From assembly GCF_035818615.1 (NCBI RefSeq), contig NZ_JAYKZY010000002.1:188501-252500 (forward strand): DNA of 64,000 nt, read 5' to 3'. Shown here piece after piece: positions 53,250-62,752 of the stretch; position 1 is the first letter of the stretch, and each line of letters begins with the position of its first letter. The stretch comes from Sphingobium sp. CR2-8. Its GTDB lineage: Bacteria; Pseudomonadota; Alphaproteobacteria; Sphingomonadales; Sphingomonadaceae. Both the position numbers and the translations under genes were made by a program. The notes below the pieces were generated by a model. The model saw only the letters and a program-made list of their open reading frames with translations. It was not told the origin of the DNA and did not search any database.

Positions 53250-55985
53250 CCCGCCGCACAGCCGTTGGTACAGGATGAAAAGATGCTCCACCCGCGCCCG
53301 ATCGGACGTGAAGGCCGCCTTGCGATAGAGCCGGTCCACCGCCTGGTCGAGGTCGCGATGCGCGCGGCGCAGTTCGATCGGCATGGTGTCGGGATCGTAC
53401 AGGTCGGCGAGCGTGGAGTCGGCGTTCTTGGGCATGGCGCGGGCATCCAGAACGGCCTGCGCCAGCGCTTCGACATGGGTGCGTTGCGTGCTGGCTTCAG
53501 GCCAGGGGAATGTGTTGTAGACCACGCCAACAGAATACATGTAATCGCTCTTCATGCGGCCGGTGATCTGGCGCATCCAGGCCATGTGCATCCGGCTGGT
53601 AAGGATGGCGAACTCCCACAGCGAGGCGTCGAGCAGGACCCTGAGCTTTTGGTTGGGGACGATCGATGGCTCTATCCACCCGACCGGGATATAGTCTCGC
53701 CTTTGCGATGACGTATTGGGTATGACGAGATAGGGCCGTTCCGGCAGCACCGTGACGTGCCATTGCGTGGGCGTTTCCGCCAGCGCCTGCGTCGTGCGAC
53801 TGCTGCTGGATTGGCGCCACGCTCGAACATCGTTCAGACGGCGTCGGATCAAGGGCAATCTGCGTAACCTGTCCGGCGATGCGTCTGCGGCGACGATCAC
53901 CCACCGGACATAGCCATTGATGAATTCATGCGCGCCTTGATAGGGGCGCAGCAATGGCTCCGCGTCCGGCTCGGCTTCGAGAAGCGCGGCATGATCCGCT
54001 GAGTCGAGAACCAGGAATCCGCCGTCCAATGGCTTGGAACCGGTCAGCAAGCGCCGCGCCCCGTTGATCGGGCGACCCTCCTCCCGCACCACCAGATGGC
54101 GGTCCGCCGCGCCTGCGTCGAACAGATAGGCGGTCAGCGCGCCATGGCGCGTCTCGACCGGCGCGCCCTTCGCGTCGGCGTAGCTGAACAGGCGCTTGTC
54201 CTTGGGCGCGCTGGCATGCGGCGCAAGGCCCACGATCACGCAATGCACCGCCGCGCGCCCCGGCCAGACGAACGGCCGGTGGGCGAAGGCGATCTCCATG
54301 CCTTCGCGGAACAGGCACGGCCACAATTGCGCCACCTGTTCGCCCTGCACGATGCTGTTGGTCGCGACGAAGGCGACATGCGCGCCGCCCGCAGAGGCGA
54401 AGCGCGCCGCCTTGATGAACCATCCCGCGACATAATCCAGCGTGCCGCCCGATCCGGGCAGGGCGGCGATGCGGCGCAACTGGGCGCGCTGGGCGTCGGT
54501 CTGATATTTGGCCCCGATGAAGGGCGGGTTGCCGACGACATAGCTGCATCGTTCGGGTGGCAGCAAGGACGCCCAGTCCGTTTCCAATGCGTCGCCATGC
54601 CGGATATTGGGCGCGGTGACGAGCGGGATGCGGGCATAGGGGCGACCGAAATCCTCGCCCAGCCGGGTATTGGCGATATGGTCGGTCATCCAGAGCGCGA
54701 CCTGCGCGATCTGGCTGGGAAATTCGTCGATCTCTATGCCATGGAAGCGATCGACGTTCAGGCATGTCAGGTCGGCCACGTCCAGCACCTGCTGCACCGG
54801 CCCACCCACGATCAGCCGTTCGCGGATGATCTCCCGTTCCAGTTCGCGCAACTCGCGATAGGCGACCACCAGGAAATTGCCCGCCCCGCAGGCGGGGTCG
54901 AGGAAGGTGATGCCCGCCATCTTCTCCTGCAACCGGCGGAGCGCGGCGTCCCGGCCGGATTTCAGGGCGCAGGCGCGATCGAACTCGGCGCGCAGATCGT
55001 CCAGGAACAGCGGGCCGATAACCTTCAATATCGCCTCTTCGGGGGTGTAGTGCGCGCCCTGCTTGCGGCGTGTCACCGTGTCGATCACGCTTTCGAACAG
55101 CGATCCGAAGATGGCGGGCGACACCTCGCCCCAGTTGAACAGGCTGGTGTCCAGCAACATCTGGCGCATGGCCCGGTCGAACACCGGGGTCGCGATGCGG
55201 CCTGAAAAGAGCGCGCCGTTGATGTAGGGAAATTCGCCCAGGTCGGCGTCCAGGCCCTGCTGTCGACGGTTTGGCGGCGTGTCGAGTATCTCGAACAATT
55301 CGATCAGCCAGCGGCCAAGGTCGCTGCCGTCCGCGCTGGTGCGCGTTTCCAGAAAGACGAGAAACTGTTCGCGCCGCTCGAAAATGCCGGTGTCGTCGGC
55401 GAAGAGGATGAAGAGCAGGCGCACGAGCAGCCGTTCCAGATCATGACCGACATAGCCGCGCGCGGCCAGCGCATTGTGCAGGCGGCCCATCAGGTCGGTC
55501 GCCTTGCGGTTCACCGGCGACTGGTTGCGCAGCAGTTGCGGCTTGACGCCCAGGATGAAATCGAACGCCTCGACATGGCGTTTGAGGTCGGGCAGCGGGA
55601 ATTGCCAATGCCGCCTTGTTTCCAGATCCAGCAGCTCGAACCGCTGGAAATCGCACACCATCATGTGGCGCGGCCGCTGATCCTCCGGCAGCCAGTCATG
55701 ATAGTCGAGCGCCTGCGCCATGGCGCGATCGAGATTGCGGCCGATGCTCTTCTGTTCGACGATCAGCGTGCCGGGCCAGAACAGGTCGATGAAGCCGCCG
55801 GTCCGGCGCGCGTCGAGCGCCTTCACGCGCTGTTCGTACACCGCCACCTGCTTGCGGGGCACGCCGAATATCGCGAAGAATTCGTCGTAGAAACTGTGGG
55901 TCTGGCCCTTCTCATAGCCCTTGCCGCGCCACGCTTCCGAAAAATACGCGGCGTTCGCACGAATTTCCGGCCAGCTCAGACGCAT
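53247..55985 (-). CDS. MmeI-like type IIL restriction-modification enzyme (single polypeptide)
   Basis: 912-residue fusion, close to MmeI (919). An N-terminal nuclease motif D67-x9-E77-x-K79 (in FIDLFWPGTLIVEQKS) matches the MmeI endonuclease site. The methyltransferase has motif I FLDPACGAGNFLV (about 375) and the N6-adenine motif NPPF (about 500). Target-recognition and C-terminal domains follow. It is solitary: no separate restriction or specificity gene is adjacent. It probably methylates one strand of an asymmetric site and cuts about 20 bp away. The nuclease triad is intact, so it is predicted active; the recognition sequence cannot be read from the protein. Confidence 0.87.
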   Translation of the reverse strand: MRLSWPEIRANAAYFSEAWRGKGYEKGQTHSFYDEFFAIFGVPRKQVAVYEQRVKALDARRTGGFIDLFWPGTLIVEQKSIGRNLDRAMAQALDYHDWLPEDQRPRHMMVCDFQRFELLDLETRRHWQFPLPDLKRHVEAFDFILGVKPQLLRNQSPVNRKATDLMGRLHNALAARGYVGHDLERLLVRLLFILFADDTGIFERREQFLVFLETRTSADGSDLGRWLIELFEILDTPPNRRQQGLDADLGEFPYINGALFSGRIATPVFDRAMRQMLLDTSLFNWGEVSPAIFGSLFESVIDTVTRRKQGAHYTPEEAILKVIGPLFLDDLRAEFDRACALKSGRDAALRRLQEKMAGITFLDPACGAGNFLVVAYRELRELEREIIRERLIVGGPVQQVLDVADLTCLNVDRFHGIEIDEFPSQIAQVALWMTDHIANTRLGEDFGRPYARIPLVTAPNIRHGDALETDWASLLPPERCSYVVGNPPFIGAKYQTDAQRAQLRRIAALPGSGGTLDYVAGWFIKAARFASAGGAHVAFVATNSIVQGEQVAQLWPCLFREGMEIAFAHRPFVWPGRAAVHCVIVGLAPHASAPKDKRLFSYADAKGAPVETRHGALTAYLFDAGAADRHLVVREEGRPINGARRLLTGSKPLDGGFLVLDSADHAALLEAEPDAEPLLRPYQGAHEFINGYVRWVIVAADASPDRLRRLPLIRRRLNDVRAWRQSSSSRTTQALAETPTQWHVTVLPERPYLVIPNTSSQRRDYIPVGWIEPSIVPNQKLRVLLDASLWEFAILTSRMHMAWMRQITGRMKSDYMYSVGVVYNTFPWPEASTQRTHVEALAQAVLDARAMPKNADSTLADLYDPDTMPIELRRAHRDLDQAVDRLYRKAAFTSDRARVEHLFILYQRLCGG

Positions 55986-56096
55986 GCTTTCCCTCCCCCG
56001 ATGAGATCGGAAAGGGCTGGCGGATCAAAGGGCTAGATCAAAGCGGAGACGGGTCCGTTATGGCTTATCGTCATAACGGCGCAATCGACCGCCGCA

Positions 56097-56777
56097 TCAA
56101 AAACTGAAGCTCAGCGAAAAGGACGCGACATGATCGTTGCTGTCGTCCGCGCCGGGGCGAAAGCCATGCTGGTGCAGATAGCCGATCTCTGCGTTCACAT
56201 TCTTCGCCACCGGCGTGGTGATGGCGATCAGATTGCGCATCCGCTCCTCACCCTGCACGCGCTGGAAATTGGTCTTGTTCAGATCGAAAAAGCTTTCATG
56301 ACTCAGCACCAGCGCCGTCTTGCTCCCTTCGCGCAAGGGCAGCACCAGCTTCACATAGGGCCGCACCCGCCAGGCGGTGCCGTCCACGCCATCGCGCCAC
56401 CGCTCTTCGATCCGCATCCTGGCGCTCAGCGTCGCCCGGCCGATCTTCGCGATATTGTCGAACGTCACCTGCTGGCGGCCGCGATGCTCCATGACGGTGA
56501 AGTCGCCGCCATCATATTGCGGGTCATGCGTATAGCCCGCCCAGACCGTCACCGCCTTGGAGAGTTTATAGCCGACCAGCGTGTTGGATTCGATTTCATA
56601 CAGGCCATGCCGATCGTCGCTGAACCGCGCGACGACTTCCTGCGACAGACGCCAATGATCGCCCAGCTTCACCGTGGCGCTGGCGGTGGTCCAAAGCTGT
56701 TCGTCGTCGCTGGCGTGGGCGGCGACCGGCAGCGCGGACGCGGCCAGCAAGGGCAACAGCAGAAGGTTCGGGCGCAT
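56097..56777 (-). CDS. DUF2490 outer-membrane-type protein
   Basis: Exported protein of 226 residues. The signal peptide is MRPNLLLLPLLAASALPVAAHA, and the body is aromatic beta-strand sequence (GYKLSKAVTVWAGYTHDPQY, HRGRQQVTF, RMRIEERW, RPYVKLVLPL) ending in an SFSLSFSF strand. DUF2490 proteins are predicted small outer-membrane beta-barrels of unknown role. The 56778-56944 gap upstream has no gene. Confidence 0.82.
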   Translation of the reverse strand: MRPNLLLLPLLAASALPVAAHASDDEQLWTTASATVKLGDHWRLSQEVVARFSDDRHGLYEIESNTLVGYKLSKAVTVWAGYTHDPQYDGGDFTVMEHRGRQQVTFDNIAKIGRATLSARMRIEERWRDGVDGTAWRVRPYVKLVLPLREGSKTALVLSHESFFDLNKTNFQRVQGEERMRNLIAITTPVAKNVNAEIGYLHQHGFRPGADDSNDHVASFSLSFSF

Positions 56778-56944
56778 CGGGCATCATCTCCACCGCCGAT
56801 CGTGGCGGTGGAGCGCCATTATGACGCATGCGTGACTCATACGTGACGATTGCATTGCATTTTGATGACAATGCATGTCCAGTTCATGTCGCGCCGTCCG
56901 CTATGCGGGATCATGATCCTGGGCGAGGCAGGCGGCCCTGTCGA

Positions 56945-57943
56945 TCAGGCGGCGCGCTCGGCCGCCAGCGGAGCTACCACCACGCGATTGCGGCCCCCGC
57001 GCTTGGCGTCGTACAGCGCCGCGTCGGCGGCGGCGAGCCAGTCCGCGCTGGTCAGGCGGCCCGTGCCGATCGCCGCCACGCCGAAGCTGGCGGTGACGCG
57101 CAACGGGGGATCGTGCGGGATGACGAGCCCGGCGACCGCGGTGCAGAAACGACGCGCGGCGGCCAGCGCTTCCGTCTCGCTTGTTTCGGGCAGCAGCAGC
57201 GCGAACTCCTCGCCGCCGATCCGGCCCAGCGAATCGCTGGGGCGCGACATTTCCGCGCAGCATCGGGCCACCGCCTCGATCACCCGGTCGCCGACGGGAT
57301 GGCCATGGGCGTCGTTGATCGCCTTGAAATGGTCGATGTCCAGGATCACCAGCGCGGCGGGCCGCTGGTGCCGCACGAACAGCGCGATCCGCTTGTCGAT
57401 TTCGGCGACGAAGGCGCGGCGGGTCATCGCGCCGCTCAGATGATCGCGCTCGGCCAGCATGCGCAATTCCATCTGTTCGACGACGATGGCGGCCAGCCCC
57501 TTCATGATCTCCATCTGCTCGGGTGGAAAGTCGCGCGCGCGCGTGTCGATGGCGCATAGCGACCCGATATTATAGCCGTCCGGCGTGCGCAGCGGCACGC
57601 CTGCATAGCTGCGGATGCGCGGATCGCCCGTCACCAGCGGATTGTCGCGGAAACGGGGATCGTCCTGCGCATCGGGGATGATGAGCGGATCGGTCTGGCG
57701 GATCGCATGGTCGCAAAAGGCCAGGCTGCGCGGCGTTTCCGACACGTCCAGCCCGGGATGGGACTTGAGCCATTGCCGGTCCTTGTCGATCAGCGACACC
57801 GCCGAAATCGGCACGCCGAACAACGTGCGCACCAGATTGGTGACCTTGTCGAAGGCCCCCTCAGACGGCGTATCGAGTATCTCGTAACGCGCGAGCGCCG
57901 CGAGGCGGGCGGGTTCGTCGTCGGCAATGGCTTGCAGCATCAT
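56945..57943 (-). CDS. Diguanylate cyclase with GAF sensor
   Basis: Protein of 332 residues. The N-terminal GAF domain (about 20-165) has FGVPISAVSLIDKDRQWLKS and the IGSLCAIDTRARDF end, a group linked to light or redox sensing but not ligand-defined here. The GGDEF domain (about 170-325) has the active-site GGEEF and an RxxD inhibitory site five residues before it (RPSD, then SLGRI). It should make cyclic-di-GMP with feedback inhibition. No partner phosphodiesterase is adjacent. Confidence 0.92.
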   Translation of the reverse strand: MMLQAIADDEPARLAALARYEILDTPSEGAFDKVTNLVRTLFGVPISAVSLIDKDRQWLKSHPGLDVSETPRSLAFCDHAIRQTDPLIIPDAQDDPRFRDNPLVTGDPRIRSYAGVPLRTPDGYNIGSLCAIDTRARDFPPEQMEIMKGLAAIVVEQMELRMLAERDHLSGAMTRRAFVAEIDKRIALFVRHQRPAALVILDIDHFKAINDAHGHPVGDRVIEAVARCCAEMSRPSDSLGRIGGEEFALLLPETSETEALAAARRFCTAVAGLVIPHDPPLRVTASFGVAAIGTGRLTSADWLAAADAALYDAKRGGRNRVVVAPLAAERAA

Positions 57944-58123
57944 CCTGGCATCCGGTCATTGACTTGGGGTCATGCCGCGTCGGGCATGACGGAAAATCCG
58001 GTGCAGCGCGGCCTGCCCCCCTCATGGCCGACCACAGGCCTGACACTGCGCCCCTGCTCTGAACAAAGGGTTAAAAAACAGGTTGGAAAGGCCACCGCGC
58101 GACCGGCCGGACCGGATGTTGGG

Positions 58124-58150
58124 GGGAGGAGAAGGCCAGCCCCTCCTCCC
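58124..58150 (-). terminator. Hairpin downstream of hppA
   Basis: GGGAGGAG (58124-58131) and CTCCTCCC (58143-58150) form an 8-bp stem, 13 bp after the hppA stop on its strand. There is no T run after it, so intrinsic termination is only possible, not shown. Confidence 0.45.
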
Positions 58151-58162
58151 GCCCTTCGCTTT

Positions 58163-60289
58163 CTAGGACGCGCCATGCGCCAGCGCCGCCAGCAACAGCA
58201 GCGCGACGATATTGGTGATCTTGATCATCGGATTGACCGCCGGGCCGGCCGTGTCCTTGTATGGATCGCCCACCGTGTCGCCCGTCACCGCGGCCTTATG
58301 GGCTTCGCTGCCCTTGCCGCCATGATGGCCGTCCTCGATATATTTCTTGGCATTGTCCCACGCGCCGCCGCCGCTTGTCATCGACAGGGCGACGAACAGG
58401 CCCGACACGATGACGCCCAGCAGCAATGCGCCCAGCGCGGCAAAGCCGTTGTCGCTGCCTGCCACCGCCGCGATCGCGAAATAGACGACGATCGGGGCCA
58501 GTACGGGCAGCAGGCTGGGCACGATCATCTCCTTGATCGCGGCGCGCGTCACCAGGTCGACGGTGCGGGCATAGTTGGGGCGTGACGTTCCTTCCATGAT
58601 GCCCTTGTTGGTGGCGAACTGGTCGCGCACGTCCTTGACCACGTCGCCCGCCGCGCGGCCCACGGCGGTCATGCCCATCGCCCCGAACAGATAGGGCAGC
58701 AATGCGCCCAGCAGCAGGCCGACGATGACATAGGGGTTCTTCAGACTGAAATCGACCGGCTCGGTCAGGCCCAGCGCCGCGCCATAATAGTCCAGATCCT
58801 GGGTGTAGGTGCCAAACAGCACCAGCGCCGCCAGACCCGCGCTGCCGATGGCATAGCCTTTCGTCACTGCCTTGGTCGTGTTGCCGACCGCATCCAGCGC
58901 ATCGGTCTTCACCCGGACGCTGTCGTCCAGATGCGCCATTTCCGCGATGCCACCGGCATTGTCGGTGACGGGGCCGTAAGCGTCCAGCGCCACCACCATG
59001 CCCGCCAGCGCCAGCATCGCCGTCGCGGCAAAGGCGATGCCCATCAGGCCCGCCAGTTGATAGGCGACGATGATGCCCACAACGATCACCAAAGTCGGCA
59101 GCGCAGTGGACTCCAGACTGATCGCCAGCCCCTGGATCACGTTGGTGCCATGGCCGGTTTCGGACGCCTTGGCGATCGAACGGACCGGGCGATAGTTGGT
59201 GCTGGTATAATATTCTGTGATGACCACCAGCAGGCCGGTGACGGCCAGCCCCACCAGCATCGACCAGAACAGGTTCATGCCGGTATAGCCGCCGACCCCG
59301 TCCAGATCCGCGCCGAATACGGCGTTGAGGTCGCCCAGCGTATATCGGGTGGCGAAATAGATGGCCGGGATCGACAGGATCGCGGTCGTCCAGAACCCCT
59401 TGTAGAGCGCGCCCATGATCGACTGGCTCGCGCCCAGCCGCACGAAATAGGTGCCGATGATGGATGTCACGATGCACACTCCGCCGACGATCAGCGGCAA
59501 CGCCATCAGCCTCATCAGGAACGCATTGTCCACGCCCGTTACCAGCAGCGCGGTCAGCACCATGGTCGCGCCCACGGTCACGACATAGGTTTCGAACAGG
59601 TCGGCAGCCATGCCCGCGCAGTCGCCGACATTGTCGCCCACATTGTCGGCGATGACGGCGGGATTGCGGGGATCATCCTCCGGTATGCCTGCCTCGACCT
59701 TGCCCACCAGGTCCGCGCCGACGTCCGCCGCCTTGGTGAAGATGCCGCCGCCCAGCCGCGCGAAGATGGAAATGAGGCTCGCGCCGAAGGCGAGCGCGAC
59801 CAGGCTGTCGATCACCAGCCGGTCGTCTGGCGCATGGCCCGCCGGGCCGGTCAGATACCAGAAGAACAGGCTGATCGCGAGAAGGGCCAGGCCCGCCACC
59901 AGCATGCCGGTGATCGCGCCCGCCCGGAACGCGACGGTCAGGCCGCTCTGCAACGTGCCGCGACAGGCTTCGGCCGTGCGCACATTGGCGCGCACCGAGA
60001 TGTTCATGCCGATGAAGCCCGCCGCCCCCGACAGGAGCGCGCCGATCAGGAACCCGACGGCCGATGTCAGGCCCAGGAATATGGCGACCAGCACCGCCAC
60101 GACGATGCCGACGATCGCGATGGTGGTATATTGGCGGCCCAGATAGGCTTTCGCCCCTTCCTGGATAGCGCCCGCAATCGCCTGCATGGCGGCGTTGCCG
60201 GGTGAGTGGCTCAGGACCTGACGGCTGGTGAAGATGCCATAGATGATGGCCAGCAGGCCGCATCCTATGGCGATATGGACGATTTCCAT
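58163..60289 (-). CDS. hppA: Membrane-bound proton-translocating pyrophosphatase (K+-independent type)
   Basis: Integral membrane pump of 708 residues that couples PPi hydrolysis to H+ export. Substrate motif [11 protein letters not shown] with [20 protein letters not shown] is the pyrophosphatase active site. The residue in [12 protein letters not shown] is Lys, which by family rule marks the K+-independent class (Ala in K+-dependent enzymes). The ATG at 60289 ([11 protein letters not shown]) replaces a 44-residue upstream extension with no membrane character. The enzyme supports energy conservation under low energy or high biosynthetic PPi. Confidence 0.95.
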   Translation of the reverse strand: MEIVHIAIGCGLLAIIYGIFTSRQVLSHSPGNAAMQAIAGAIQEGAKAYLGRQYTTIAIVGIVVAVLVAIFLGLTSAVGFLIGALLSGAAGFIGMNISVRANVRTAEACRGTLQSGLTVAFRAGAITGMLVAGLALLAISLFFWYLTGPAGHAPDDRLVIDSLVALAFGASLISIFARLGGGIFTKAADVGADLVGKVEAGIPEDDPRNPAVIADNVGDNVGDCAGMAADLFETYVVTVGATMVLTALLVTGVDNAFLMRLMALPLIVGGVCIVTSIIGTYFVRLGASQSIMGALYKGFWTTAILSIPAIYFATRYTLGDLNAVFGADLDGVGGYTGMNLFWSMLVGLAVTGLLVVITEYYTSTNYRPVRSIAKASETGHGTNVIQGLAISLESTALPTLVIVVGIIVAYQLAGLMGIAFAATAMLALAGMVVALDAYGPVTDNAGGIAEMAHLDDSVRVKTDALDAVGNTTKAVTKGYAIGSAGLAALVLFGTYTQDLDYYGAALGLTEPVDFSLKNPYVIVGLLLGALLPYLFGAMGMTAVGRAAGDVVKDVRDQFATNKGIMEGTSRPNYARTVDLVTRAAIKEMIVPSLLPVLAPIVVYFAIAAVAGSDNGFAALGALLLGVIVSGLFVALSMTSGGGAWDNAKKYIEDGHHGGKGSEAHKAAVTGDTVGDPYKDTAGPAVNPMIKITNIVALLLLAALAHGAS

Positions 60290-60547
60290 GGACGTTCCTC
60301 TCCCCCTGTTATGACTATGATCGACCGCTCCGCAGGGATGACGGGCAGGCGAAAGGCAAAATTCGGGCGCGCAGGGGCGGGCGGCCGGATGGGAAGGATC
60401 CGGCATCGGGCACCGCGTCAATCAGCAACAGGAACAGGCGCATGGGGCGCTCCAACCGGGCTGAGAATAGGGTGATGGGAAGCTACAGGTCCAGCAGCGC
60501 GCGTCAAGATGGGCGGCGCAGGTCGGGCCATGATTCGAGGATCGATT

Positions 60548-60715
60548 TTAGGACCAATCGACATTCAGCCCTGACGGCCTGCAAATGGCTATTTTCCGTG
60601 CTTCCGGTGCTCACGTACTTTTAGTACGCTGCGCTCCGGGTCACGAAAAACAACCACTTTACCCTCGGTGGCCTTTGGCTCGGCTCGTCATCATCTGAAT
60701 GTCGATTGGTCCTAA
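60548..60715. mobile_element. 168-bp MITE-like element with 21-bp perfect inverted ends
   Basis: TTAGGACCAATCGACATTCA plus G (60548-60568) is repeated inverted at 60695-60715 without a mismatch. The interior (60569-60694) contains a CGTAC/GTACG hairpin and a longer pairing between TATTTTCCGTG and CACGAAAAACAA regions; it has no reading frame. The element ends in TTA/TAA and its right end contains the stop codon of the phosphatase gene. The 60290-60547 stretch between hppA and this element has no gene that I can support. Confidence 0.75.
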
Positions 60716-61191
60716 GACGCCAGTCGCGCCACGATCGCCTGGGCCGCGCGGGTGACATCGTCCCAGGTCCGGTCGAAACCGGCATCGTCGCCATAATAGG
60801 GATCGACCACGCCCGTTCCCTCGCGACCCGGCACCATGTCCATCAACAGGCGCAGGTCCGCCGTGCCGTCCGACGGACGGATGCGCCGCAGGTTCTTCAG
60901 ATTGTCGGCATCCAGCGCAAAGATATGGGTGAAGCGCCGGAAATCCTCCGCCTCCACCTGTCGCCCCGCATAGCCGCCGATATTGATGCCATGGCGCAGG
61001 GCGACGGCCTGCGCTCGGGCATCGGGCGGGCTGCCGACATGCCAGTCGCCGGTCCCGGCCGAATCGACCAGCATAGCGATCCCGGCCTTGTCCGCCTCCG
61101 CCCGCAACGCTGCTTCGGCCAGCGGCGACCGGCAGATATTGCCCAGACACACGAACAGGACGGAAGGGGTCAAAATGGACGGGCTTGCCAT
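60712..61191 (-). CDS. Low-molecular-weight protein tyrosine phosphatase
   Basis: 159-residue phosphatase. The P-loop CLGNICRS (about 15-22) is the CxxxxxR catalytic motif, and the general acid is the Asp in VVDPYYGDD. The ATG at 61191 overlaps the preceding stop (TGATG). Such enzymes dephosphorylate tyrosine kinases of polysaccharide export or arsenate (the related reductases have extra cysteines, not seen here). Its TAG stop lies inside the MITE-like element, so the C terminus may have been shaped by that insertion; the sequence still ends in the normal helix. Confidence 0.9.
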   Translation of the reverse strand: MASPSILTPSVLFVCLGNICRSPLAEAALRAEADKAGIAMLVDSAGTGDWHVGSPPDARAQAVALRHGINIGGYAGRQVEAEDFRRFTHIFALDADNLKNLRRIRPSDGTADLRLLMDMVPGREGTGVVDPYYGDDAGFDRTWDDVTRAAQAIVARLAS

Positions 61192-62639
61192 CAATCCGCC
61201 GCCGCCGTCGACAGGCCCAGGCCCGGCACGCCGATCGACCGCTTGCCCGAAAAATCGGTGCGCGCGACGATGACGCCCAGCTTTTCCATATAGTCGATCA
61301 GCCGCCGGACCCGCCCCGGCGAACTGGTGCCATAAGCGCGCGCCAGCAGCGCATCGTCCGGGCAGGGCCGCCCGTCCAGCGCCGCCCGCGCGATCAGCAG
61401 GAACGGGGCCAGCATATCTTCCGGCACCGGCTCGGCCGCGCGGATCGCATCTTGCCAGCGCACGTCGTCGGCGTCCGCCATCCCCGCCTGCGCCATCGCG
61501 AATTGCTTGCGGAAGGCGGGCAGGTCGAGCGGGGATCGCTTCAGCCCCCGCATCCGGCAGCGCACGCCGAAATCCTGATAGAGCGCCGACACGCTGGGCG
61601 CGGCGTCGCCCAGATCGGCGACGATATCCTCCAGCACGGCGACGACGATCGGCTCATTCTCCCCGAAATCCAGTTCCGGCGCGACGGGCTTGGCCGCCGG
61701 CGTATCGGCCAGCGCGCGCATGATTTCCTCGGCCGGGCGCGCCGTCGGCTCGGCACGCGGCGGGGGCGGCGGCAGCGCCTCCTCCTCGACCTTGGCGAAC
61801 AACATTTCCTGAAAATCCTCGCCACTCGTGACCGGCGGGGGCATCAGCTTGTGGGTGCCGCCGCGCGTGCCCGTCTGCACCGTGCCGATCTTCACCGCCA
61901 CCGGCCGCCGCGCGATCGCCGGGCCAAGGCCCAGGAAGCGCCCGCGTTCCAGGTCGCGTATCTGCTCCGCCTGCCGCCGCTCCATGCCCAGCAGATCGGC
62001 GGCACGCGCCATGTCGATGTCCAGGAAGGTACGCCCCATCAGGAAGTTGGACGCTTCCGCCGCGACATTCTTCGCCAGCTTGGCCAGCCGCTGGGTCGCG
62101 ATCACGCCCGCCAGCCCGCGCTTGCGTCCCCGGCACATGAGGTTGGTCATCGCCGCAAGGCTCAGCCGCCGCGCCTCGTCCGACACGTCGCCGGCGGACA
62201 CGGGCGCAAACATCTGCGCCTCGTCCACCACCACCAGCGCGGGATACCAATGGTCGCGCGGCGCATCGAACAATGTCGACAGGAAGGACGCGGCGCATTT
62301 CATCTGCGCTTCCAGCTCCAGCGATTCCAGGCTCAGCACCACCGACGCGCGATGTTCGCGGATGCGGCTCGCCATCTTGACGATCTCGCGCTCATTATAG
62401 TCGCCCGCATCAATCACCACATGACCGTAATGATCGGCCAGTGTCACGAAATCGCCCTCGGGATCGATCACCACCTGCTGCACCATCGGCGCCAATTCTT
62501 CGAGCAGGCGGCGCAGCAGATGCGACTTGCCCGACCCCGAATTGCCCTGAACGAGCAGACGGGTGGCGAGCAATTCCTCGACGTCGACCAGCACGTCCTT
62601 GCCGTGGCTGTCGGTTCCTATGCTGATGCTGGCGGTCAC
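61191..62639 (-). CDS. HerA-like/DUF87 ATPase
   Basis: ATP-binding protein of 482 residues. The GTG at 62639 (VTASISIG) follows AAAGGA; extending upstream adds 35 residues without homology. Walker A GNSGSGKSHLL lies at residues 33-43, Walker B LVVVDEAQMFAP at about 143, and the sensor-like LAGVIATQRLAKLAKN after it, as in HerA/FtsK-type hexameric ATPases. The C-terminal half, after a Pro-rich linker (PPPPPRAEP), has a helix-turn-helix-like region that I cannot assign. A role in DNA translocation or repair is family inference; no NurA nuclease is adjacent. Confidence 0.8.
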   Translation of the reverse strand: MTASISIGTDSHGKDVLVDVEELLATRLLVQGNSGSGKSHLLRRLLEELAPMVQQVVIDPEGDFVTLADHYGHVVIDAGDYNEREIVKMASRIREHRASVVLSLESLELEAQMKCAASFLSTLFDAPRDHWYPALVVVDEAQMFAPVSAGDVSDEARRLSLAAMTNLMCRGRKRGLAGVIATQRLAKLAKNVAAEASNFLMGRTFLDIDMARAADLLGMERRQAEQIRDLERGRFLGLGPAIARRPVAVKIGTVQTGTRGGTHKLMPPPVTSGEDFQEMLFAKVEEEALPPPPPRAEPTARPAEEIMRALADTPAAKPVAPELDFGENEPIVVAVLEDIVADLGDAAPSVSALYQDFGVRCRMRGLKRSPLDLPAFRKQFAMAQAGMADADDVRWQDAIRAAEPVPEDMLAPFLLIARAALDGRPCPDDALLARAYGTSSPGRVRRLIDYMEKLGVIVARTDFSGKRSIGVPGLGLSTAAAD

Positions 62640-62752
62640 GCACGTCCTTTGGCCCAGCCGGTGGCATCGGCGCAACCCGTTTGGACAGTTTGCCGGGTAT
62701 TGGCTGTGGATTTCCTTGACCAACGGATTGTTGCGATGCAGCATCGTCCGTC

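Noticed and set aside
53247..55985. PglX-type BREX methyltransferase
   Set aside because: Size, the MmeI-spaced D-x9-E-x-K motif and the absence of any BREX partner genes favour a type IIL enzyme.
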